Notes: generated by a model not told the origin, from the letters alone. 24,919 nt of DNA from JAWLCG01 sp041687295 (GCA_041687295.1 JAWLCG010000023.1:1-24919); one strand, 5' to 3'; positions 1 to 8,180 are shown, counted from the first letter of the stretch. Numbers and translations: made by a program.

Positions 1-107
1 GGCCCCGGCCCCCCCGCGGCCATGCCACCCGTCATGGGGGCTTGGCCGTCAATCAGGAAGGGGGGGATCGCGTGAGGCGCCAGCCTCCGCCAATCGAGAA
101 TCATCAA

Positions 108-2141
108 TCACAAATCAGAAATCAACACCCTCAGGCCGTGCGGTTCCAGCGTCAGCGTTCCATCGACGGCGAGCCCCTCGCCGCTCCACAGATCGCGCAG
201 CGCCTGGGGACCCACCCACGTGGCCGGGCGGAAGGTCGCCGGCTCCTCGTCGCTCCAGTTGAACAGGCCGAGGTACCCCCGGCCGCCGGCGCGCTTGAGG
301 TAGACCCGCGGCAGGGGCCGATCGATGTCCAGCGGTTCAGCCGCCGATCCGCCGCCGTGCTCGACTAGCGTCCGCACGATGGCCAGGCCCGCCTCGTTCA
401 GGGCGGGCAACCGATCCGACAGCACCACCAAACCGCCCGAGAGGATCAGCATCGACGCCCACGCCCGCGCGTCGGCCTCGCTGAAGGGCGGACCGCTGCC
501 GTGGTCGTGCCGCTTGTAGGGCCGGCTGCCCTCGGCGGGGGAATCCAGCGTCCCGGGCCGGGCCGTCTGCGGGCCGCGGAAGACGGCGAAGTCCGGGTCG
601 TTGAGCCACAGCCCGCCGTGCCAGTGGAAGTTCCACGCCACCGACCGCACGCAGTTGAGCAGCGTCGAGTAGAACGGCGAGATGTCCGAGCCGATCCGCG
701 AGGCGTCCACCAGGCCGGCCCCGGTGGGAATGAGCGTGCCACAGCCCAGCCAGAAGCTCTCCTCGCCGATGGCGGCGCGGATGGCCTGCATGCACGCCCG
801 ATGGCCGGCCAGCAGGCCCGCGTCGGGGTCGTGCAGGCGGAGGTGCTTTTGGGGCTCGGGCACGAAGAGCTTGCCCTCCTGCTCGATGAGCGGCTTGAAG
901 GGGTTGCTCAGGAAGTCGGTCTTGAAGTAGCCGAAGCCCCACGCGCGGAACCGGCGGTAGAGCGCATGCACGTGCTGCTGAACGCCGGGGTGGGTCGGGT
1001 CGAGGTAGCCGCGGTCGCCCCAGGGTGGGTCGCAGCCGATGATCTTGTACGGGCTGAACATCTCGCCCTTATACTGTACGGCCCAGTCGGGGTGCTCCTG
1101 CAGCAGCGGGCTGTGGCGGTCGACGAAGAACGGTGCCGCCCACATCCCCGGTACGAAGCCCGCCTCGCGGATCCGCCGGGCCAGGCCGTCCATGCCTTCG
1201 GGAAACTTGTGCGTGTCCGGCTCCCACAGGCCGCAACCGCTCTGCCAGCCATCGTCGACGATGATGTAGCGGATCCGCTCGCGCAGCCAGGGCGTCGAGC
1301 AGATGAAATCGACGGCCTCGAGGATGTCCTCGGCGGTGACGGCCTGCTTGAAGTAGTCCCAGCTGTTCCAGCCCCAGTGGTGGGCCGACTCGTGGGCCTC
1401 TCGGCGGCGGGGTTGGCGAGCGGCCAGGCGGACCAGGGCGGCTCGGACCGGCTCGGCCAGGTCCAGCCAGGCCAGGTCGCTCACCCACGGCTGGCCCAGC
1501 CGCAGCGGCACCTCCGCCCGGGCGGTCAGGGCGAACTGCTCGCCCTCGCCCTGCAACAGGGCGTTGACCCAGCGGCACGGCAGGCGATGGGCGACCGTCA
1601 GGGCAGGCCGATCGGCGCCGTCGTACAGGCCGGCGAACCAGTGGCTGCGGTCGCGCGGTGAGTCATCGGTGTCCACGGGCCCGCGGACGGGTCGGCTGCC
1701 GGGCTGGCCCCAGACGTCGTAGGTGTTCACCCACAGCCGAACGTCCGCACCGCCGCCCAGCCAGGTGTCGGCCAGGGCGAACCGCAACGGCTCGACGCCG
1801 GCGATGCGGACATCGTCCCGCGGCTGGGCCAACTCCACGCGGACCGACAGTTCCAGCGCCGGCTCGCCGGGCCGTTCGGTCAGCCGCCACTGTGTCCGCA
1901 CGATTGGCTGCTCGGTGGACAGCACCAGCGTCCGCCCGCCGTCGAGCTCGCCGCCGGTGCCGGTCGTCTCCAGGGCCGCCGTCGCGCCGGCCAGCAGCGA
2001 CAGCGTCCGTTCCTCCCTGCCGACCTCCAGGTGGACGCGGGCCTCAGCGCCGGCGATGGACTGTCCGCCCCGCCGCAGCGTCAAGCGCCCGGCGGCGTCG
2101 TCGAGGGATACGGTCGTGTCGTGCAGCGTGAAGTCGGACAT
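108..2141 (-). CDS. GH36-type alpha-galactosidase / raffinose-synthase-like glycoside hydrolase
   Basis: A 677-residue protein of clan GH-D type, expected to hydrolyse or transfer alpha-galactosyl (or related alpha-glycosyl) groups. The N-terminal ~240 residues look like a beta-sandwich domain. The catalytic barrel starts around WGWNSWDYF (residues 256-264) and continues through IIVDDGWQ (293-300). FKTDF supplies the likely nucleophile Asp409, and IGSDIS the likely acid/base Asp486; both match GH36/GH27 positions by motif. The final ~90 residues form a C-terminal beta domain ending in LRVLISDL. I chose the ATG at 2141 because GGGAGG lies 5 bases upstream; a GTG at 2156 would add only five residues and would overlap that site. 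No signal peptide is visible, so it is probably cytoplasmic. It is the last of three minus-strand sugar genes. The family is fairly sure; the substrate is not (GH36 alpha-N-acetylgalactosaminidases and Sip1-like enzymes look similar). Confidence 0.85.
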   Translation of the reverse strand: MSDFTLHDTTVSLDDAAGRLTLRRGGQSIAGAEARVHLEVGREERTLSLLAGATAALETTGTGGELDGGRTLVLSTEQPIVRTQWRLTERPGEPALELSVRVELAQPRDDVRIAGVEPLRFALADTWLGGGADVRLWVNTYDVWGQPGSRPVRGPVDTDDSPRDRSHWFAGLYDGADRPALTVAHRLPCRWVNALLQGEGEQFALTARAEVPLRLGQPWVSDLAWLDLAEPVRAALVRLAARQPRRREAHESAHHWGWNSWDYFKQAVTAEDILEAVDFICSTPWLRERIRYIIVDDGWQSGCGLWEPDTHKFPEGMDGLARRIREAGFVPGMWAAPFFVDRHSPLLQEHPDWAVQYKGEMFSPYKIIGCDPPWGDRGYLDPTHPGVQQHVHALYRRFRAWGFGYFKTDFLSNPFKPLIEQEGKLFVPEPQKHLRLHDPDAGLLAGHRACMQAIRAAIGEESFWLGCGTLIPTGAGLVDASRIGSDISPFYSTLLNCVRSVAWNFHWHGGLWLNDPDFAVFRGPQTARPGTLDSPAEGSRPYKRHDHGSGPPFSEADARAWASMLILSGGLVVLSDRLPALNEAGLAIVRTLVEHGGGSAAEPLDIDRPLPRVYLKRAGGRGYLGLFNWSDEEPATFRPATWVGPQALRDLWSGEGLAVDGTLTLEPHGLRVLISDL

Positions 2142-2162
2142 AGGGACCTCCCGCACTCCAGG

Positions 2163-2249
2163 AAGGTGGGGCTTCGCTGGCGCTGCGCCCCAGCCTACAA
2201 GGACGGATTGTCCGTAGGCTGGGGCGCAGCGTTAGCGAAGCCCCACCTT
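2163..2249. repeat. Palindromic repeat family R, copy 1
   Basis: Two 36-base arms (2163-2198 and 2214-2249) match as an inverted repeat with two mismatches, separated by 15 bases. The arms start AAGGTGGGGCTTCGCT and end CAGCCTAC. Related copies lie at 15206-15293 and 24847-24919. The element starts 5 bases after the stop codon of the minus-strand glycosidase at 2255, so it could act as a REP-like mRNA 3' end or weak terminator. Confidence 0.9.
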
Positions 2250-2254
2250 ATGTC

Positions 2255-4387
2255 CTACTGCGGTGCCAGCTCGTAGAAGATGGCCTCGTCGGTGACGTCG
2301 AGCTGGAGGACCACGGCGCCGTCCTCGACCGCCAGGGCCTTTTCGTCGCGGCGATGGCCGTTGACGTCGAGCGTCCAGGCCTTCAGGGCTCCAGCGTGGG
2401 CGGTGCGGATCCGCAGCGTGCCCTGGACGGCCTCGAGCAGCACCGGCGGCTGGCCGACCTCCGGCAGGTGGGCCAGGCGGACGTTGTGGGCCTTGTCCAC
2501 GATGTCCGTCAGGCCATAGACCATGCCCGTATTCCGCGCCGGCCCGACGGCCGAGACCAGCAGGCGGTCCGCCTCGGCAATGGGCGCCCCGTCGACAAGG
2601 CTGGTTACGTAGAGCGCCCCGAAGCGGTTAGGGCTTTCCAGCGAAAGATCCTTCGTCCGATGCGCCCGCGCCGACAGGAAGCCCAGCACGCCCTGCGTGG
2701 CCGGCGCATCGACCGTCACCACGCCCAGCGAGGCGTTCCACTCCAGCTCGCCCGTCGTTGAGCGGGCCGTCAGGGTCTGCGGGTCCCACCAGCGGCTGAT
2801 GTCCTTCATCACCGGGGCGGTCGGCCCGTCGGTGAAGCGGTAGCCCACCTTGCCCACGCAGGCGGCCATCAGCGGCAGGGCCCGCCGGTCGCTGCGCATC
2901 TCGAAAACGCCCTCGTCGGCGTCGCCGTAGGTGACCTCGGCCACCGTCTCGCCCTCGCGGACGTCCTGGCGGTGCCACATCGTCATCATGGCCGGGTACT
3001 GCAGGATCTGCGGCGGGTTGCCCAGCATGTTGAACGAGCCGTCGCCCACCTCGCCGGGCCAGTCCGGGCTGAAGTAGCCGAACTGCAGGGGCCCGTCCCA
3101 GCCCTGCAGCAGGCCGTAGACCGCCATCAGGGCCGTGCCCTCCAGGCTGTACTCGTTGGGCAGGCAGGTGTTCCACTCGCTAAGAGTTACCGGCTTGCCG
3201 AAGACCCGCTCCCAGGCCAGGCTCAGCACCAGGTTGCCGACGTTGTTCTCCTGGGCCGGGTCCTCCCCGGCGGTGACGGCCTTGACCATCGGCAGGTTCG
3301 TGAAGCGGCAGCTCTTGATCCGCCACTTCGTGTTGCCCTCGCCCTGGGGGTGGTCCCAGTAACCGTGGCGGTCGATGTAGTCCAGGTCGGCCTGGCCGCG
3401 GAGGTGGGTCCGCATCGTGAAGCCGCCGCCCTTCCAGCACGTGCCGCTGATGGGCACCTTCACACCGAAGCTGCGCATATGGTCGCGGCTGCCCAGGAAG
3501 TAAGCCCGCTCCAGCTCCAGGAAGAACCGCATCTGGTCGGCGCCGCGCGGGCCCTTCTCGGGGTGCTGGGCCAGCCATTTCTCGTCGTACTCCCACATGG
3601 CGATGGGACGGATGGTCTGATCGGCGCCGAGGCCCTCGCCCTCTTCCAGGCCGCTGACGCCGTCGACGCTCCACGCCGCCCGCAGGGCCTCGTCCGAGCC
3701 GTAGCGCTCCTGCAGCCAAGCCTGGAACTTCGCCGCTAGTTGCGAGGCGAACGGCTCAGCCAGCCGGTCCACGCCGTGCCAGAACAGCGAGTCCTCGTTG
3801 CACACCTCGACCAGGGCGACCGTCGGGTCGTCGCAGTAGCGCTTACCGGTGTACTTGTTCACGCGGGTCAGCACGTCGAGCATCCGCTGGCGCTTGATGG
3901 CGGCGATCTGGTCGTTGAAGAACATCAGGAACGGCGTCTTGCCGCCCTGCTCGAGCCCCTCCACGCCGTCGCCGGGCTTGACGGGGCAGTAGTAGTCCAC
4001 GTCGAGGATGACGTAGATGCCCTCCTGCCCGCAGCGGTGGATCATGTAGTCCAACCGGTCGAAGCCCTCGGGGTCGTACTGCAGGATCGAGTCGTCCTCG
4101 GCCCTGTTGAGGTAGCCCAGGCCGTGGTTGCGGGTGATGTTGAGCCCCTGCTTGCGCATGCGGCGGGTGCAGTAGTCGATCTCCTCGTGCGACCAGGGGT
4201 TGATCTGGCCCCCCCAGAAGCGGGCCGGCGTGCCGTCTCCGAAGGCGAAGTGCTCGCCGGCGACGGTGACGAACCCGTGTCGCCCCGTGGGGGCCTCGAC
4301 GAACCGCGAGCAGTCCAGGGCCGAGGGCGAAAAGTCGTCGCGCGGCGTCTGGAAGACGAACCAGCCGGGAGGAATCGAGGTGCTCAT
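2255..4387 (-). CDS. Clan GH-A type glycoside hydrolase (GH5/cellulase-like barrel)
   Basis: A 710-residue protein with a (beta/alpha)8 glycosidase barrel in its first ~450 residues, probably cleaving a beta-linked glycan or glycoside. It opens with substrate-binding style sequence FWGGQINPW (58-65) and NITRNHGLGYLN (83-94). VEVCNED (193-199) places Asn197-Glu198 as the clan GH-A acid/base pair. VTLSEWN (400-406) gives Glu404 as the likely nucleophile. Residues ~470-710 look like beta-sandwich modules (for example EAVQGTLRIRTAH near 658). Start: ATG at 4387 has GGAG 8-11 bases upstream. No signal peptide is seen, so it is probably intracellular. It is transcribed after the oxidoreductase at 4512 and before the GH36-type gene. 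The clan call is good; the exact family is unclear. Confidence 0.75.
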   Translation of the reverse strand: MSTSIPPGWFVFQTPRDDFSPSALDCSRFVEAPTGRHGFVTVAGEHFAFGDGTPARFWGGQINPWSHEEIDYCTRRMRKQGLNITRNHGLGYLNRAEDDSILQYDPEGFDRLDYMIHRCGQEGIYVILDVDYYCPVKPGDGVEGLEQGGKTPFLMFFNDQIAAIKRQRMLDVLTRVNKYTGKRYCDDPTVALVEVCNEDSLFWHGVDRLAEPFASQLAAKFQAWLQERYGSDEALRAAWSVDGVSGLEEGEGLGADQTIRPIAMWEYDEKWLAQHPEKGPRGADQMRFFLELERAYFLGSRDHMRSFGVKVPISGTCWKGGGFTMRTHLRGQADLDYIDRHGYWDHPQGEGNTKWRIKSCRFTNLPMVKAVTAGEDPAQENNVGNLVLSLAWERVFGKPVTLSEWNTCLPNEYSLEGTALMAVYGLLQGWDGPLQFGYFSPDWPGEVGDGSFNMLGNPPQILQYPAMMTMWHRQDVREGETVAEVTYGDADEGVFEMRSDRRALPLMAACVGKVGYRFTDGPTAPVMKDISRWWDPQTLTARSTTGELEWNASLGVVTVDAPATQGVLGFLSARAHRTKDLSLESPNRFGALYVTSLVDGAPIAEADRLLVSAVGPARNTGMVYGLTDIVDKAHNVRLAHLPEVGQPPVLLEAVQGTLRIRTAHAGALKAWTLDVNGHRRDEKALAVEDGAVVLQLDVTDEAIFYELAPQ

Positions 4388-4419
4388 GGGAGGCTCCGAA
4401 GGCTCAAGTGCAATAGGAG

Positions 4420-4504
4420 GTCAACGCGTCACTGCGTCAACGCGTCACTGCGGAGGCGCCACACGCATTCACGCGGCGACGCCCTGACGCAGTGACGCGT
4501 TGAC
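4420..4504. repeat. 16-base unit: two direct copies and one inverted copy
   Basis: The unit GTCAACGCGTCACTGC occurs twice in tandem at 4420-4435 and 4436-4451. Its exact reverse complement lies at 4489-4504. This allows a 16-base stem with either direct copy. It fills the gap between the stop of the oxidoreductase (4512) and the start of the glycosidase (4387), both on the minus strand. It could be a processing or termination hairpin or a remnant of a small mobile repeat. Confidence 0.9.
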
Positions 4505-4511
4505 GTTCTTC

Positions 4512-5570
4512 CTACATCACCCCTTCATCCACCATGACCTGCAGGGGGAAGCGGTCCTGGGCGGGGGGCATGTCGATGCGGGCGCGGAGGCGGGCCGACT
4601 CGTAAACGGCCATGACGACCTCCTGGTCCTGCAGGGCCGAGTCGCCGCTGAGCGGGTGGACCGCACCGGTGCGAATGGTCTCGGCGAAGAGCTGGTACGC
4701 GCGGGCGATGGGGTTGGCCGGCTCGACGGGGTCGAGCGCGACGGGCTGCCAGCCCTTGGCCCGGCCATCCTGGATGAAGATCTCGCCCTTGTCGCCGGGG
4801 CGCCACAGTCGGCCCTCGGTGCCGAGGACCTCGTAGTCCTGGTAGGGTCGGCCGGGGAAGCGGACCGCGCCGGTCAGCAGCTCGCCGCGGACGCCGTTGT
4901 CGAACTCCCAGGTCGCCATCGCGCCGTCCTCGACGGGATGGCCGTAGCGGTAGCCGCCCGAGACGTGGTAGCCGACGGCCTTGTCCTCGTCGGGGTTGGG
5001 CGGCAGGCGGTAGACCTGGCCCAGCAGCCACTTGATGGGCCGATCGCCGGCGAGGTGGCGGACCGAGTCGACCGCGTGCGTGCCGTCGCTGAGGACGTCG
5101 CCGGCGTTGGTGGCGCGGATGAGCTGCACCTCGCCGATGGCGCCCTCCTCCATGAGGCGGCGCATCGTGACCAGGTCGCTGTTGAGGCGGCGCTGGTGGT
5201 TGACGAACAGGGCCGTGCCGTGCTCGCGGCAGGCGGCCACCATCGCGCGGGCCTGGCCGAGGTCCATGGCCATGGGCTTTTCGGCGCAGACGCCCTTGAC
5301 GCCGGCGCGGGCGGCCTGGATGGTCAGGGCCTCGTGCGAGCTGTTGGGCGTGGCGACGGCGACGACGTCGGGCTTCTCCTTGGCGAGCATCTCGGCGTAG
5401 TCGGTGTAGACGTTGACCTTTCGGCCCAGCTTCTCGCAGACGGCCCCGGCGGTCTCGGCGTTCAGGTCGCACAGGGCGACCAGGTCGTACTCGCTCACCG
5501 ACTCCATGGCCCGCGCGTGCCCGCCGCCCATGCGGCAGCCGACGACGGCGCCCTTCAGCGTGCTGCTCAT
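4512..5570 (-). CDS. Gfo/Idh/MocA family NAD(P)-dependent oxidoreductase
   Basis: A 352-residue dehydrogenase, the usual length for this family, which oxidises or reduces sugars, inositols and related compounds with NAD(P). The Rossmann start reads KGAVVGCRMGGGHARA (residues 6-21). The acidic residue ending the second strand is in ALCDLN. The family AEKPMA motif (96-101) holds the conserved Lys of the active site. NHQRR and SDGTHAVDSVRHL match the C-terminal alpha/beta domain, including the G-x-H-x-x-D signature. Start: ATG at 5570 follows GGAG by 6 bases; a longer frame reaching 5690 has only low-complexity Pro/Arg sequence and no ribosome site. It is upstream of the two glycosidases on the same strand, so it likely processes sugars released by them. 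The substrate is unknown. Confidence 0.9.
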   Translation of the reverse strand: MSSTLKGAVVGCRMGGGHARAMESVSEYDLVALCDLNAETAGAVCEKLGRKVNVYTDYAEMLAKEKPDVVAVATPNSSHEALTIQAARAGVKGVCAEKPMAMDLGQARAMVAACREHGTALFVNHQRRLNSDLVTMRRLMEEGAIGEVQLIRATNAGDVLSDGTHAVDSVRHLAGDRPIKWLLGQVYRLPPNPDEDKAVGYHVSGGYRYGHPVEDGAMATWEFDNGVRGELLTGAVRFPGRPYQDYEVLGTEGRLWRPGDKGEIFIQDGRAKGWQPVALDPVEPANPIARAYQLFAETIRTGAVHPLSGDSALQDQEVVMAVYESARLRARIDMPPAQDRFPLQVMVDEGVM

Positions 5571-5688
5571 GCTCAGCTCCGGTTGTGCGGGGCGGGACTG
5601 GCTCGCCCGGCGGGGGTGCCCCGGCAATGACCCCGGCCGAATCGGCCCGCGCGAAACGGTTTTTCCACCGGCCTGGCCGACAGGGCCC

Positions 5689-5716
5689 ATTGTGCCGCCT
5701 CCGCCGCCGAAGGCAA
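5689..5716 (-). promoter_or_regulatory. Possible sigma70-type promoter for the oxidoreductase gene
   Basis: Read on the minus strand, TTGCCT (5711-5716) lies 16 bases before CACAAT (5689-5694). Each box matches the consensus at four of six positions. It would give a leader of about 110 bases before the ATG at 5570. This is prediction by eye only. Confidence 0.3.
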
Positions 5717-5752
5717 CGGGCGATCCGGAAAAAGCGAAGATGGGCTCTTTCT

Positions 5753-5781
5753 ATATAGCCCCGAGCTTGCCCGGGGTCTTC
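5753..5781. repeat. 29-base palindromic element, copy 1 (inverted relative to copy 2)
   Basis: The reverse complement of this stretch matches 8181-8209 with one mismatch. Its core is a CCCCGGGC / GCCCGGGG stem, followed by CTATAT. Both copies sit in intergenic DNA. Confidence 0.85.
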
Positions 5782-5809
5782 GCCGGAGAAGAAACAGCGA
5801 AGATGGGCC

Positions 5810-5872
5810 ACTGAGGCACAGAGGGCACAGAGAAAAGACACACAGAGGCTTCGAGAGGTACAGAGAAAGACA
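5810..5872. repeat. Degenerate CACAGAG-rich tract
   Basis: GGCACAGAGGGCACAGAG, then ACACACAGAGG and GGTACAGAGAAAG, recur with a loose spacing of about 9-14 bases. The purine-rich, lower-GC composition contrasts with the surrounding DNA. A similar tract lies at 20396-20460. I recall tracts of this style dispersed in several environmental bacterial genomes, which I cannot check here. Confidence 0.6.
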
Positions 5873-5918
5873 GAGCGTGCGGGCTCGCCACGTCGAAGCC
5901 GCAGGCGAAGACGGGTGC

Positions 5919-5943
5919 CGTGGCTGCGGCGTTTGCAGCCACG
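5919..5943. other. 9-base perfect hairpin
   Basis: CGTGGCTGC (5919-5927) pairs with GCAGCCACG (5935-5943) around a 7-base loop, followed by TCTTT. It resembles an intrinsic terminator on the plus strand, but no plus-strand gene ends here. Confidence 0.45.
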
Positions 5944-6014
5944 TCTTTGGCTCTTCACCGATCTACGGGGACCCAACCGACACCCGACTCGCCGCCTCGC
6001 GCAACGAACAGCCC

Positions 6015-6209
6015 GGGGCTCTGCCCCGGACCCCGGGATTTATCGCTTCGGGGCCCCCCGCACAACAGGCGGTCCGGCCATCGCAGGGGCAGCCAGGTCG
6101 CTTTGCCTCGCCCGCGTTGTCCAGTCCTCTTCCAGGCCGCCCGGAGCCTGCCGACCGATGCGGGTGGCCCCAAAGCGGCAAATCCCGGGGGTGTGGGGGC
6201 AGAGCCCCC
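6015..6209. repeat. Inverted pair of GGGGCTCTGCCCC-type elements
   Basis: The left copy (6015-6055) contains GGGGCTCTGCCCC, then ACCCCGGGATTT, then CGCTTCGGGGCC. The right copy (6166-6209) is the same element in reverse complement with a few changes (ACCCCCGGGATTT and CGCTTTGGGGCC). About 110 bases separate them. The arrangement resembles a pair of REP-like or MITE-like ends; no transposase lies between. Confidence 0.75.
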
Positions 6210-6475
6210 ACGGCTCGGGCACCCGGTGGCCGGGCGATGGACGGTCTGGCAGCCTCCCCGCAGATCAGTGAAGAGCCCACGTTCTTGGGGGGTCCAAGAC
6301 GAGGCGCCACCTATCCGCGGGCGGGCCCGCTGAGTTGGGGCCCCCGGGGTTCGGCCCGGACGAGACCCCCACGGAGTGCGGCCGCGGCGCGGCCTCCATC
6401 CGTGGGCTTGGAGAAGGTGGCGGCGCCGCGCGGGGGGTGGCTCGTCGGGGGCGGTGCGGGTATGCTGGGCGGCCT

Positions 6476-7333
6476 ATGCTCGGAATCCACCTGTCGATCG
6501 CCGGCGGTCCGCACAACGCCCTGCGCGAGGCCCGCGCGCTGGGGGCGGACTGCGTGCAGATCTTCACCCGCAACCAGCGGCAGTGGCACAGCGAGCCGTT
6601 GAGCGCCGAGGCCCTGGCCCTGTGGCGCAGCGAGCGCGAGGCGGCGGGCCTGGCCGGGCACGTCGGGCACGCCAGCTACCTGATCAACCTGGCCAGCCCG
6701 GACGACGCGCTGTGGGAGCGGTCGATCGGGGCCTACCGCGAGGAGCTGGGCCGGGCCGAGGCGCTGGGGTTGTCGGCCCTGGTGGTTCATCCCGGCGCGC
6801 ACATGGGCACGGGCGAGCCGGCGGGCATCGCCCGTGTGGCGGCGGCGCTGGATCGGCTGGGGGCGGAGGGGCCGGAGCTGGCGGTGTCGGCCTGCCTGGA
6901 GACGACGGCTGGGCAGGGCACGAGCCTGGGCTGGCGGCTGGAGCATCTGGCGGCCATCCTCGGAGCGGTCGCCGAGCCCGATCGGCTGAGCGTGTGCCTG
7001 GACAGCGCCCACCTGCTGGCGGCCGGCTACGCCATGGACAGCCCCGCCGGCGTGCGGGCGGTGCTGCGGGAGGTCCGCACGGTGCTGGGCCCCAAGCGGG
7101 TGGCCGTGGTGCACGTGAACGACTCCCGCACTCCTCGCGGGGGCCGGGTCGACCGCCACGCCCACCTCGGCCAGGGGCACATTCCGCTGGAGGCCTTCGC
7201 CGCGCTGGTCAACGCACCAAGCCTGCGGGCCGTGCCCAAGATCCTCGAGACGCCCAAGGCCATCACCGACGGCGGCGAGAGCTGGGACGCGGTCAACCTG
7301 CGGACGCTGCGGGGGTTGTGGCGCGGGCGGTAG
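6476..7333 (+). CDS. nfo: Endonuclease IV (apurinic/apyrimidinic endonuclease)
   Basis: A 285-residue AP endonuclease of base excision repair that cuts DNA 5' of abasic sites using a three-zinc centre. All nine metal ligands known for the family can be placed: His65 (GHASYLINL), His105 (VVHPGAHMG), Glu142 (CLETTAGQG), Asp176 and His179 (CLDSAHLLAAGY), His213 (VVHVNDS), Asp226 and His228 (DRHAHLGQGHIP), and Glu258 (ILETP). The length is typical. I chose the ATG at 6476 because MLGIHLSIAGG is the classical family start; the frame extends upstream to 6335 but only through Gly/Arg-rich sequence. No strong ribosome site precedes this ATG. It stands alone: a repeat-filled gap lies upstream and a probable promoter follows before the next gene. 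Confidence 0.96.
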   Translation: MLGIHLSIAGGPHNALREARALGADCVQIFTRNQRQWHSEPLSAEALALWRSEREAAGLAGHVGHASYLINLASPDDALWERSIGAYREELGRAEALGLSALVVHPGAHMGTGEPAGIARVAAALDRLGAEGPELAVSACLETTAGQGTSLGWRLEHLAAILGAVAEPDRLSVCLDSAHLLAAGYAMDSPAGVRAVLREVRTVLGPKRVAVVHVNDSRTPRGGRVDRHAHLGQGHIPLEAFAALVNAPSLRAVPKILETPKAITDGGESWDAVNLRTLRGLWRGR

Positions 7334-7351
7334 CGAATCCGCACTCCGCAA

Positions 7352-7380
7352 TGGAACGAAGAGGGGACGGTCCGTATGAT
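7352..7380 (+). promoter_or_regulatory. Possible promoter for the gene at 7414
   Basis: TATGAT (7375-7380) matches a -10 box at five of six positions. A weak TGGAAC (7352-7357) lies 17 bases upstream. The predicted leader is about 27 bases and includes the GAGGAG ribosome site at 7401-7406. Confidence 0.35.
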
Positions 7381-7413
7381 GGCGGGGCGCGAAACCCCTA
7401 GAGGAGATGGAGT

Positions 7414-8088
7414 GTGGCTTCCTACAAGATGAATTTTGCGATCTGCAAGGGTCTGCAGGACCCGGCCGCCATCGTGGCGGGCATGGAGGAGTACGGTCTG
7501 GCCGAGAGTGAGGAGATGGGCGTCCTGCACGCCTCGGCCGCGGCGGGGGCGGCCTTCGGCACGCTGGTGCGGCGGACGAACCTGGCCATCCAGAAGCTCG
7601 ACCTCGAGAGCCGCGAAGTCGTCACCGACACCGTCGAGCGGGTCAGCCTGATCGCCTTCGGCGCCTTCCCGGCCGAGGAGCGGCTGGAGGTCTACGGCGG
7701 CTCGGCCTCGGCGATTGCCGACGTCAGCACCTTCCTGGGCAGCTGCCTGGGCCAGGCCATCGTCACCGACCCCTACGAGCTGGACATGGAGGCCGCCGTC
7801 GAGAAGGTGATGAACAACACCCAGCGGTTCATGCTGCGGACGATCCGCGTGACCGACTACGCGGCCGACAGCTACATGATCGGGCCCTACGCGCCCAAGT
7901 TCCTGGACACCGAGCACGGGCTGAAGTTCCTGGAGGACTTCGGCGAGGCCGTCAAGAGCGTGCAGGTCCGCTTCGCCGCCCCGACCGCCAAGGCCAACGT
8001 CACGCTGGCGCCCAACGCCTGCTTCAGCTACAGCTGCCACGAGGACGACCAGCCCGTCGTCCAGCAGCTGCTCCGCGGGCTGCTGTAA
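7414..8088 (+). CDS. Hypothetical protein, 224 residues
   Basis: I do not recognise this family. The frame starts at GTG 7414 with GAGGAG (7401-7406) 7 bases upstream. It reads as a real soluble alpha/beta protein: normal composition, MNFAICKGLQDP near the start, an acidic middle (YELDMEAAVEKVMNN), an aromatic stretch DYAADSYMIGPYAPKF, and a C-terminal NACFSYSCHEDDQP with two cysteines and a histidine. No signal peptide or membrane segment is seen. Codon use matches the neighbours (strong G/C at third positions). It lies 80 bases after nfo with a probable promoter of its own, and a palindromic repeat begins directly after its stop. That it is a gene is likely; the function is unknown. Confidence 0.8.
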   Translation: MASYKMNFAICKGLQDPAAIVAGMEEYGLAESEEMGVLHASAAAGAAFGTLVRRTNLAIQKLDLESREVVTDTVERVSLIAFGAFPAEERLEVYGGSASAIADVSTFLGSCLGQAIVTDPYELDMEAAVEKVMNNTQRFMLRTIRVTDYAADSYMIGPYAPKFLDTEHGLKFLEDFGEAVKSVQVRFAAPTAKANVTLAPNACFSYSCHEDDQPVVQQLLRGLL

Positions 8089-8089
8089 C

Positions 8090-8120
8090 GTAGGCCGGGT
8101 CGAGCGCAGCGAGGCCCGGC
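8090..8120. repeat. Palindromic repeat family S, copy 1
   Basis: A 31-base element beginning GTAGGCCGGGT and ending GAGGCCCGGC can fold with GCCGGG pairing to CCCGGC. It differs from the copy at 13390-13420 by one base. It begins one base after the stop of the hypothetical gene. Confidence 0.85.
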
Positions 8121-8180
8121 AGCGCAAAGGAGAAGCGCCCGGACGCTGTGACTTCGCCATGCGGACCGCTTGACGAGCTC

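Larger units (their letters stand above)
5571..6475. other. 905-base intergenic region, no gene seen, rich in repeats
   Basis: This gap separates the divergent oxidoreductase and nfo genes. Open frames here are Pro/Arg/Gly-rich shadows without ribosome sites. It holds a possible minus-strand promoter (5689-5716), a repeated AGCGAAGATGGGC (5733-5745 and 5796-5808), a palindrome shared with 8181-8209, a CACAGAG-rich tract (5810-5872), a 9-base hairpin (5919-5943), and an inverted pair of related elements at 6015-6055 and 6166-6209. Confidence 0.7.

Noticed and set aside
501..1661. A 386-codon plus-strand open frame
   Set aside because: It is antisense to the GH36-type gene. Its Ala/Val/Gly-rich translation reflects GC-rich codon structure on the other strand, and there are no motifs.
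4500..5630. A 376-codon plus-strand open frame
   Set aside because: It is antisense to the Gfo/Idh/MocA gene; low-complexity Ala/Val/Asp/Gly composition, no domain.
6335..6475. N-terminal extension of endonuclease IV
   Set aside because: Gly/Arg-rich sequence without similarity to the family; MLGIHLSIAGG at 6476 is the normal start.
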